A stretch of 64,000 nucleotides of DNA from Streptomyces europaeiscabiei (GTDB lineage: Bacteria > Actinomycetota > Actinomycetes > Streptomycetales > Streptomycetaceae): NCBI RefSeq assembly GCF_036346855.1, contig NZ_CP107841.1:2980001-3044000 (forward strand). The letters are read 5' to 3'. The notes under the pieces were generated by a model. That model was not told the DNA's origin. It did not search any database and was given only the letters and a program-made list of their open reading frames with translations. The position numbers and the translations under genes were made by a program. The number at the start of each line of letters is the position of its first letter. Position 1 is the stretch's first letter. Positions 57,354-64,000 of the stretch are shown here, piece by piece.

Positions 57354-58802
57354 CTACTCCTTGTAGAACGTGGCGTCCTGCCGGTCGAGGGTCGTGCTGA
57401 CCGGCTGGGTGTAGAGCAGGTTGTTGAAGTGCCGGATGTAGCGGCCGGGGAAGTTGTACGACTCGTACGAGACCCCGGCCGCGGTGTCGGCGAGACCGGC
57501 CCGCTGGTGGAACGAGGCGTCGGCGTCGAACAGGGCCGTGCCGTCGTCCTTCTCCACCCACACCTCGTTGTTCTTGTGGCGGAGGTAGTAACCGGGGAAG
57601 TTCGCCGACTCCAGCGAGACCGTGCCGCTGCCCGTCAGACCGGTGACGATCCGGAACTGCGAGTCGGCCAGGTTGGTGACGTTGGCCTCCAGCTTGCCGC
57701 GGTACTCCCAGTGGCGGATGAACTTGTCCGGGTAGTTGAACGAGGAGAGCCGGACCGGGGTCGCGCCGTCGGCGACGGGGATGCCGAAGTTGGGCGTGCC
57801 GTCGGCGTTCCAGTACAGCTTCTGGTAGCGGGTGCGGCGGTTGGGGTCGTTGAGCGGGTCGCCGCTGATGTCCTTGTAGTTGCGGTCGTGGTAGACGAGG
57901 ATGTCGGACTTTCCGTCCTCGGACGTGGTGAAGGTGTTGTGGCCGGGGCCGTACTGGCCGGTGGCGGCGTTGCTCTTGAAGACCGGGGTGGGGGTCTTGA
58001 CCCAGGAGGCCGGGTTCATCAGGTCGGCCGAGTCGGAGGCGGTCAGCAGGCCGAGGCAGTAGTTGGCGTCGGTGGCGGCCGCCGAGAACGTCATGAAGAC
58101 CTTGCCGCCCCGCTGGATGACCGCCGGGCCCTCGTTGACGGTGTGGCCGACCTTCTCCCAGGCGTTGGTGGGCCGGGAGATCATGACCGGACTGCCTTGA
58201 ATCGTCCAGGGGTTGGACATCTTCGCCAGGTAGATGTTGGTGCCGTCGCCGACCGCCGGGTCGTTCTGCGCCCAGCTCAGGTAGCGGGTGCTGCCGACGG
58301 TGAAGGTCGTCGCGTCGAGCGAGAAGGTGTCGAGCGGGAGGGAGATGCGGCCCTTCTCGGTCCAGGTGCCGGTGATCGGGTTGGCGGCGCTGGTCTCCAG
58401 GACGTACGGGCGGATCTTCCAGATGTCGTTGGAGGAGCCGGCCGTGAAGTAGATGTACCACTTGCCGTCGATGAAGTGGATCTCCGGCGCCCAGATGTGG
58501 GCGCCCATCTCACCACTGGCGTGCTTGGTCCAGATGGTGGTCTCCGCGGCCGTGGACAGCCCCTGGAGGGTGGTGGCCCGCCGCATCACGATCTTGTCGT
58601 ACGCCGGGACCGTGGCCGTGAAGTAGTAGAAGCCGTCGGTGTGCTTGAAGATGTGCGGGTCGGCCCGCTGCTCGGCTATCGGGTTGGTGAAGGTGACGGC
58701 CGGGGACGCGGGCGCGGCGGCCTGGGCGGGGGTGGTGACACCGGTGAGCACGGTGAGCGCCACCGAGGCGGCCACCAGTACCCGTCTGACGAGTCGTCTC
58801 AT
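57354..58802 (-). CDS. Secreted GH43 arabinosidase-type enzyme with a CBM42 (AbfB) domain
   Basis: The 482-residue precursor has a signal peptide (RRVLVAASVALTVLTGVTTP, ending AQA), a five-bladed GH43 catalytic domain (about 35-345) with general base Asp in RADPHIFKHTDGFYYFTATV, central Asp in SLDATTFTV and catalytic Glu in VNEGPAVIQRGGKVF. An arabinofuranose-binding CBM42/AbfB domain follows (VRLSSFNYPDKFIRHWEYRG...ESYNFPGRYIRHFNNLLYTQ). It removes arabinose side chains from plant arabinoxylan or arabinan. It lies 36 bp downstream of the second GH43 gene and is probably co-transcribed. Confidence 0.95.
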   Translation of the reverse strand: MRRLVRRVLVAASVALTVLTGVTTPAQAAAPASPAVTFTNPIAEQRADPHIFKHTDGFYYFTATVPAYDKIVMRRATTLQGLSTAAETTIWTKHASGEMGAHIWAPEIHFIDGKWYIYFTAGSSNDIWKIRPYVLETSAANPITGTWTEKGRISLPLDTFSLDATTFTVGSTRYLSWAQNDPAVGDGTNIYLAKMSNPWTIQGSPVMISRPTNAWEKVGHTVNEGPAVIQRGGKVFMTFSAAATDANYCLGLLTASDSADLMNPASWVKTPTPVFKSNAATGQYGPGHNTFTTSEDGKSDILVYHDRNYKDISGDPLNDPNRRTRYQKLYWNADGTPNFGIPVADGATPVRLSSFNYPDKFIRHWEYRGKLEANVTNLADSQFRIVTGLTGSGTVSLESANFPGYYLRHKNNEVWVEKDDGTALFDADASFHQRAGLADTAAGVSYESYNFPGRYIRHFNNLLYTQPVSTTLDRQDATFYKE

Positions 58803-58838
58803 GTCTTGTTGCGGCCCTTCGGGGTCAGGATGTGGGGA

Positions 58839-60341
58839 TCAGGCGGTCGTGGGGACGAGCCGCCACTGCTGGCAGTTGTTGTTGAGCCAGGACCACTGGC
58901 GTACGTCGGTACCGTTGGCGGTGCCGCAGTCGGCGACGTCCATGACCTTGCCGGTGGAGGCGTTGACGATCCGGACGTAGTCGCCGCCGAGGTAGACCAT
59001 GCGGAACTTCTGGCAGTTGTTGTTCAGCCAGGACCACTGCCGGATGTCGGCGCCGTCGGCGCTCGCGCAGTCGGCGACGTCGGCGACCTTCCCGGTGGCG
59101 ACGTTCACGAGGCGGCTGGTGTCGTCGGCGCGGTCCTCGACGCGCCACTTCTGGTTGGCCCCGCCGTTGCAGGTCCACTGGAAGATGTTGGCGCCGTCGG
59201 CCGTGCTGCCGCCGTTGACGTCCAGGCACTTGCCGCTGTTGCGGTTGACGATCGTGTACGCGGTCGGCGTCGTCGCCGTCTCACCCGAGGGGCCGGCGAT
59301 GGTCGCGCCGAGGGCGACCGGGGTGCCGAAGTTCGGCGTGCCGTCCGCGTTCCAGGTGAACTTCTGGGCGCGGGTCGTACGCCCGTTGTCGCACCCGTCA
59401 CCGGCGGCGTCGTTGGCGTGGTAGACGATCCAGTTCTCCGTCCCGTCGGGCGAGGTGAAGAACCCGTTGTGACCGGGCGCGTACACACTGTTGGCGTCGC
59501 TGCGCTGGAAGACCGGCGTCTGCTTCTTCGTCCAGGAGGAGGCGAGCAGCGGGTCGGAGCCGGTCAGCTCCAGCTGCCCGAGCTTGTAGTCGGGACCCCA
59601 GCAGGCGCTCGCGGAGTAGACGAGGAACGTACGCCCGTTGCGGTACAGCGGCTCGGGCCCCTCGTTGACCTCCCCGCTCTGTGTCTCCCAGCTGAGCGTC
59701 GGGCTGGAGATGACGGTGAACGTGGAACTGGCGAGCGTGTACGGGTTGCTGAGCGGCGCGATGACGAGGCTCTGCTTGCTGCCGCCGGCCGAACCGCTGC
59801 CGACCAGGTACAGCTTGTCGTTGTGCTTGAGCACGCTGGCGTCGATCAGCCAGCCGTTGGGGTTCAGGTTGGAGCCGGTGAAGGTGTTCTTGAAGGTGTA
59901 CGGCCCCATCGGGTCGGACCCGGCGCTCTCCAGCACGTGGGTGCGCTGGTCGTCGCAGCAGGCGGACGCGCGCGGCCCGGCGGAGTAGTAGAGGTACCAC
60001 TTGCCGTCGAAGAAGTGGATCTCCGGGGCCCACATGTTCCAGTTGCGGCTGCTGGTGCTGTCCGACCACACCTGCACGCTGGGCGCGGTGCTCAGCCCGG
60101 CGAGCGTGGGCGATTTCCGCATGGTCAGCTCACCGGTGAACGATGTCGTCACCAGGTAGTAGTTGCCGTTGTAGTACTCCAGCCACGGGTCGGCGCCTTT
60201 CTGCGACTTGACCGGGTTGGTGTAAGGCTTGCCGTCGGCCGCGGCGGCGGGCGACGGCGGCTGGACGGCGAGGAGTGACGCGAACAGGGCCAGCAGTGCG
60301 GCCACCGACGTCACCCAGTGGCGGACTTGGATGCGGACCAC
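58839..60341 (-). CDS. Secreted GH43 enzyme with a C-terminal ricin-B (CBM13) domain
   Basis: The 500-residue precursor has a signal peptide (HWVTSVAALLALFASLLAVQ), a GH43 domain (about 40-360) with catalytic-type Asp in KGADPWLEYYNGNYYLVTTS, Asp in LIDASVLKHNDKLYLVGSG and Glu in EVNEGPEPLYRNGRTFLVYS. A beta-trefoil lectin follows with three repeats ending in QW motifs (IFQWTCNGGANQKW, IRQWSWLNNNCQKF, VRQWSWLNNNCQQW). The Trp/Tyr-rich QW repeats bind galactose- or xylan-type sugars. GTG at 60341 has AAGGGA upstream; it is the first gene of a two-gene GH43 operon. Confidence 0.94.
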   Translation of the reverse strand: MVRIQVRHWVTSVAALLALFASLLAVQPPSPAAAADGKPYTNPVKSQKGADPWLEYYNGNYYLVTTSFTGELTMRKSPTLAGLSTAPSVQVWSDSTSSRNWNMWAPEIHFFDGKWYLYYSAGPRASACCDDQRTHVLESAGSDPMGPYTFKNTFTGSNLNPNGWLIDASVLKHNDKLYLVGSGSAGGSKQSLVIAPLSNPYTLASSTFTVISSPTLSWETQSGEVNEGPEPLYRNGRTFLVYSASACWGPDYKLGQLELTGSDPLLASSWTKKQTPVFQRSDANSVYAPGHNGFFTSPDGTENWIVYHANDAAGDGCDNGRTTRAQKFTWNADGTPNFGTPVALGATIAGPSGETATTPTAYTIVNRNSGKCLDVNGGSTADGANIFQWTCNGGANQKWRVEDRADDTSRLVNVATGKVADVADCASADGADIRQWSWLNNNCQKFRMVYLGGDYVRIVNASTGKVMDVADCGTANGTDVRQWSWLNNNCQQWRLVPTTA

Positions 60342-60411
60342 GGCAAGTCCCTTCGGGGAGCGGCTCGAGAGGGGGAGAGTAAAGGGGGACCAAGGAAGAT
60401 CAGAATCGGAT

Positions 60412-60429
60412 CGTTCGAGATTGCGAACG
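60412..60429. promoter_or_regulatory. Candidate operator of the GH43 operon
   Basis: CGTTCG (60412-60417) and CGAACG (60424-60429) form a palindrome with a 6-bp spacer, 70 bp before the GH43 start. It resembles a LacI/GntR-type sugar regulator site; the regulator is not in the window. Confidence 0.4.
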
Positions 60430-60568
60430 CTGTACGTAACTTCGGCCAGAAGGTAAAGCTGAGGCGGGAGGGACGTCAATGGCTGCGACAGGACTTTGTG
60501 CCGACGGACCCACCGGAAGAGATCGCGAAGGCGGGCGGGTCGGCGTTTGCACGGCCAAAGAAGACAGC

Positions 60569-61263
60569 GTGCGACGGTACGGTGTCTGGCGCATCGGCCT
60601 GCGGGCCGAGGACCCGGTTCGTGGCCCCGGCCAACTCGCCGAGGCGGCAGATGGCGGGAGAAGCTCGGCCTTCGGCGCGATCCGGCCCGGCGGCAGCACG
60701 ACCGTCCAGCACGCCGTGCCTCTGGTCGAGGCGACGGCACACTCCCCCACTCTCGGCTTCGCTCGAGCGGGAGGGGCCTTGTCGTCGCCACCGACATCCA
60801 GCGCATCTGGCCGCACTCGGCCGCCGACACGGCCGTGCACTTCGCCGACCTGGAGGCCACCCACCCCGGCCGTTTCCTCCTCGGCCTCGGCGTGAGCCAC
60901 ACGAAGCTCGCGGAGCAGTACCGGCGCCTCTACGCGGCGATGGTCGACCCCCTGGACGCCCTGGACGCGGCCGGAGCCCCCGCCGACCGCCGTGCCCCCG
61001 CCGCCCTCGGCCCCCGCGTGCTCCGCCTCTCCCTCGACCGCGCGGCCGACTCCCACCCATACCTGGTGACTCCGGAACACACGGCGGAGACGCGCGGGAC
61101 ACTGGAGGGCGGCCCGCTGCCGGCCCCCGAGCTGAAGGTCGTCCTGGAGACCGCCCCGGCCACGCCCGGTCCCTCGCCAGTGGCGTCGCAGGTGATCGAC
61201 GACGGGCCGGGGGACGCGCTGCCGCGCGAGGTGTGGCGACGGCCGGCCGGTCTGCTGGGCTGA
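60569..61263 (+). pseudogene. Decayed luciferase-like (LLM) F420-dependent oxidoreductase
   Basis: Pieces of an LLM protein occur in different frames: RRYGVWRIGLRAEDPVRGPG from about 60569, GGSTTVQHAVPLVEATA near 60690, and then a long intact piece from about 60785 (ATDIQRIWPHSAADTAVHFADLEATHPGRF and LLGLGVSHTKLAEQYRRLYA) to LPAPELKVVLETAPA and the stop at 61263. At least two frame changes separate them and parts are missing, so no functional protein is made. The intact 3' half suggests the gene was lost recently or was disrupted during rearrangement near the polysaccharide genes. Confidence 0.7.
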
Positions 61264-61441
61264 CCCGCCGGCCAGCCAGAGCGAGTCGGCCGATCCGGCC
61301 GCCTGGCGCGACGGGCACGGCCGACGGCCGGTGGTCCACGACGATGCCACAGCGGCCCACCCCGGCATGTGGTGTGTGCCGGGGCGGGCCGCTGTGGTTG
61401 TGGGTGACTGCCGGGGCAGGCTGCCGTGGCCGTGGGGCGTG

Positions 61442-64000
61442 CTACTTGATGCCGATCTCGGCCAGCTGAAGACGGAACTTGGTGCTCTCGTCGGAGGCCG
61501 GGGTACCGAGTTTCGTCGCGGTCAGGCGCAGGTAGCGGCCGGTGGTGGAGGTGAGGGTGTAGGTCTGGGCGGCTCCGCTCGGGTTGGACTGGCCGGTGAC
61601 GGTTCTGGCGGTGGTGTAGGTGCCGGATCCGTCGGCGCGGGTCTGCAGTGTGAAGTCGACGGGGAAGTTTGCCGAGCCGCCGCCGGCTCCACTGGCGTCG
61701 GTGCGCGGGTGGAGGGTGACGGAGCCGATGGACCGGTCGGCGCCGAGGTCGACCTCGATCCATACGGGTGTGTCGCTGACGTCGGCGGCGGGGAAGTCGA
61801 TGCTGGTGAAGCCCTTGGCGCCGGCGACACTGGTGGTGGTGCCGTCCAGGAGTCGGGTCTTGCCCCAGTCGCTGTTCTCCAGCGTGTAGTTGGCCTTCAC
61901 GGCCGTCGCGGCGGTGGGGACGGTGAGCTCGGCGAGCTGCAGGCGGAACTTGGTGGACTCGTCGGAGGCGGGGGTGCCGAGTTTGGTGGCCTGGAGGCGG
62001 ACGTGGCGGGCGGTGGTGGTCTTGAAGCCGTACGTCTGGACCTTGCCGTCGGGGTTGGCCTGGCCGGTGACGGTACGGGCAGTGGTGTAGGTGCTGGATC
62101 CGTCGGGGCGCGTCTGGATCGTGAAGTCGACGGGGAAGCCCGCCGTACCGCCGCCCGCTCCCCCGGTGTCGGTGCGGGGGAAGAGGCGTACGGCGTCCAG
62201 GTCGGTGTCGGCGCCGAGGTCGATCTCCACCCACACGGGGTTCGCGCTGACGTCGGCCGAGGCGAACTCGTTGCTGGTGTAGCCCCTGGCACCGGACACG
62301 CTGGTGAGCTTGCCGTCGGTGAGCCGGTTCCTGCCCCAGCTGCTGTTCTCCAGGCTGCTGTTGCTGGTGACCGTCCGCCCCAGAGCCAGGTCGTCGAGGC
62401 GGCCGACGCCCGTCGCCGTGAACGTCCACGTGCCCGGCTGGACCTTGAAGTAGACGTACGAGGAGTCCTTGCCGTCATAGCTCAGACCGCTGACGCTGCC
62501 CGTGGAGGAGCCGCCGGTGAAGACGGTGGTGCCGTTCGCCTTGATGACCGGCTGGGAGCCGCCGTAGGTGGGCACACCGACACGGGCGGTCGTCCCGCTC
62601 GGCGAGGTGAGCGTCAGGGTCACCTGGGTGCCGTCCCGCTCGATGCCGAAGCGGATGGTTCCCTCGACGGTCGGCGTCACTGTGTTGATCTTCGTGAGGG
62701 TGCCGGTCTGCGGGATCACCTCGTACGTCTCCCAGCCGGCCTTGGTGGGGCGGACACCCGCGGCGTAGGCGGACAGGGCGTACAGCGGGCCGCCGTTCCA
62801 TGCATGGTTGTCGGTGCCCTGCGACTTGACCCACACCTCCCACAGGGTGTGGCAGTCGGGGTCGGCGACCTGGGCGGCGAAGCGGTTGCGCATCCGCTCC
62901 TCGGCGACCGTGGCCGCGCCCATCATGTACAGCGCCTCCAGGACGTAGAACTCCATGTACGGGCTGGCGTTGAGGTGGGTGCGCAGCACGTTGGTGATCG
63001 CCGGGTAGTGGCTGGGGGTGGCCAGGCCCGCGACCACCGCGAGGGCGTTGGCCCGGTCGTCGGTGTCGCCGCTGTAGGCGGGCGAGCGGTACTCGTTCTT
63101 GGTGGAGTTCCACAGCAGGGAGTCGAAGTTGGCCTTGATGCTGGTGCGCTGGGCCTGCCATCCGGCGACGTCGCCGCTGTTGCCGCTGAGGTCGGCGAGC
63201 TTGGCGGCGGTGTCCAGGGCCAGGTAGTACCAGCAGTTGTTCAGGACCCGGGCGTCGATGTTGCTGCCCCAGTCCTGCCAGTCCCAGTCCCCGGCGCGGT
63301 GGGCGACCAGACCGTCGCTGCCCAGGCCCCACAGGTCCAGATACTTCTTCACCGCCGGGTAGGCGCCGGTGACCGCGCTCGTGTCGCCGGTGTAGAGGTG
63401 GAACGTCCAGAACGACCACACCGAGGCGAGCATCTGGTTGGGCAGCTCGGCGGTCCAGATGGTCGAGGGCATCGGGGAGTACAGCACGCCGCCGGACTCC
63501 TGCCAGGAGGCCAGCTGCGAGATGGCCTTCTTGCCGAGGTCGTGGGACTTGGTGTCGAAGGTGTAGAAGCCTTCCTTCAGCTGGTTGACCACATCGCCCC
63601 ACCACTGGGCGCGTTCGCGGGTCGGGCAGTCCATGTAGTTGTCCCGCATGTTGACGTACATGGTGCGGGCGGCCTTGGTCCACACGGTGTCGAACAAGGC
63701 GTCGCTGCTGGTGAACGACCCGTCGAAGTCCGTGTCGTACCCGGACTCCCGGTACTTGAGATCCACGATCGTCACGCCCGCCGGGATGATGTACCGCACG
63801 GCGGTACCGCTCATCCAGGCCAGCGCCTCGAACTCCTGGACACCGCCGGTACAGACGTAGGTGGCGCGGACGTTGAAGATGGTCTTCTGGTCGATGCCGA
63901 CCAGGCCCTTGCCGTCGTCGTAGTGATCGGTCTGGATGCCGATCACCGCGCCGGCCGGGGCGTCCACCTTCAGGTACGGGGTGACCTGGATGTTGGACGG
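61442..64000 (-). CDS. GH78 alpha-L-rhamnosidase with two C-terminal discoidin-like domains (5' end beyond window)
   Basis: The visible 852 codons lack the N terminus; the frame is open to base 64000. The catalytic barrel includes the GH78 signature DNYMDCPTRERAQWWGDVVN (catalytic acid Glu in RERAQW) and DWDWQDWGSNIDARVLNNCW, then a beta-sandwich domain with GTIRFGIERDGTQVTLTLTS. Two homologous domains of about 150 residues follow, each with SDWGKTRLLDGTTTSVAGAK-type starts and KLGTPASDESTKFRLQLAE ends; these are F5/8C carbohydrate-binding modules, duplicated in tandem. It releases terminal rhamnose from plant polymers. Confidence 0.93.
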   Translation of the reverse strand, partial: PSNIQVTPYLKVDAPAGAVIGIQTDHYDDGKGLVGIDQKTIFNVRATYVCTGGVQEFEALAWMSGTAVRYIIPAGVTIVDLKYRESGYDTDFDGSFTSSDALFDTVWTKAARTMYVNMRDNYMDCPTRERAQWWGDVVNQLKEGFYTFDTKSHDLGKKAISQLASWQESGGVLYSPMPSTIWTAELPNQMLASVWSFWTFHLYTGDTSAVTGAYPAVKKYLDLWGLGSDGLVAHRAGDWDWQDWGSNIDARVLNNCWYYLALDTAAKLADLSGNSGDVAGWQAQRTSIKANFDSLLWNSTKNEYRSPAYSGDTDDRANALAVVAGLATPSHYPAITNVLRTHLNASPYMEFYVLEALYMMGAATVAEERMRNRFAAQVADPDCHTLWEVWVKSQGTDNHAWNGGPLYALSAYAAGVRPTKAGWETYEVIPQTGTLTKINTVTPTVEGTIRFGIERDGTQVTLTLTSPSGTTARVGVPTYGGSQPVIKANGTTVFTGGSSTGSVSGLSYDGKDSSYVYFKVQPGTWTFTATGVGRLDDLALGRTVTSNSSLENSSWGRNRLTDGKLTSVSGARGYTSNEFASADVSANPVWVEIDLGADTDLDAVRLFPRTDTGGAGGGTAGFPVDFTIQTRPDGSSTYTTARTVTGQANPDGKVQTYGFKTTTARHVRLQATKLGTPASDESTKFRLQLAELTVPTAATAVKANYTLENSDWGKTRLLDGTTTSVAGAKGFTSIDFPAADVSDTPVWIEVDLGADRSIGSVTLHPRTDASGAGGGSANFPVDFTLQTRADGSGTYTTARTVTGQSNPSGAAQTYTLTSTTGRYLRLTATKLGTPASDESTKFRLQLAEIGIK

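Noticed and set aside
57261..60278. A 1005-residue plus-strand open frame
   Set aside because: It is antisense to the two GH43 genes, which have clear signal peptides, catalytic motifs and binding domains.

Overview
The window is very G+C-rich with strong third-position GC codon bias, frequent GTG starts, several apparently leaderless promoters (a TANNNT box 6 to 8 nt from the start codon) and typical actinomycete families (DUF3105, NADPH-F420 reductase, AfsR-like regulators, IdeR/DmdR iron boxes). It reads as chromosomal DNA of a Streptomyces. The order glnE, glnA2-like synthetase and nadE near one edge matches what I recall of the core S. coelicolor chromosome around SCO2234-SCO2241. That is family knowledge, not a search.

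Layout. 1-10.2 kb: nitrogen and cofactor genes (partial glnE, a GlnA2-type synthetase, nadE), a DUF3105/DUF305 secreted pair and the remnant of an S53 protease. 10.3-15.4 kb: two MFS exporters, a membrane-anchored EEP-fold protein and a TetR regulator with a near-perfect 29-bp palindrome in front of the exporter/TetR pair. 15.4-15.8 kb: a 17-bp tandem repeat array between that operon and panB. 17-24.6 kb: a DrrAB-type ABC exporter, a large AfsR/SARP-NTPase-TPR regulator, a site-2-type protease and an F420 reductase. 25-28 kb: an EntS-like MFS and map. 28.1-36.3 kb: an iron/heme block consisting of an iron box, heme oxygenase, a FecCD permease with ATPase, a second iron box, efeO-efeB-efeU and a downstream lipoprotein. 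36.3-43 kb: a stand-alone prim-pol-like protein, TetR, Rsm22, a class C serine hydrolase and a Bcr/CflA efflux pump. 43-51.6 kb: a Gfo/Idh oxidoreductase, PhoD, an SDR, a MacB-like ABC pair behind a structured leader, an aldo/keto reductase, a SnoaL-like protein and DoxX. 51.8-57.3 kb: a MazG-like protein, an MMPL exporter and a NarL-type two-component pair. 57.3-64 kb: plant-polysaccharide enzymes (two GH43 enzymes with CBM42 or ricin-B modules and a truncated GH78 rhamnosidase with two discoidin-like domains) surrounding a decayed luciferase-like gene.

How they work together. The best integrated unit is the iron block: heme import by the FecCD/ATPase pair, ring opening by heme oxygenase and ferrous/ferric import by EfeOBU, with DmdR-type boxes before heme oxygenase and efeO. 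No heme-binding protein gene is next to the permease. A second functional block is extracellular arabinan/rhamnan breakdown at the right edge. A third theme is efflux: seven transporter systems, several with palindromic operator candidates.

I did not find one clearly new multi-gene system. The most unusual signals are non-coding: a hairpin that pairs with the ribosome-binding site of the MacB-like exporter, an 81-nt extended stem-loop just upstream of it, three copies of a 16-bp palindrome between convergent genes, the 17-bp and 20-bp arrays, and a dispersed intergenic repeat translated in frame inside the linker of the AfsR-like regulator.
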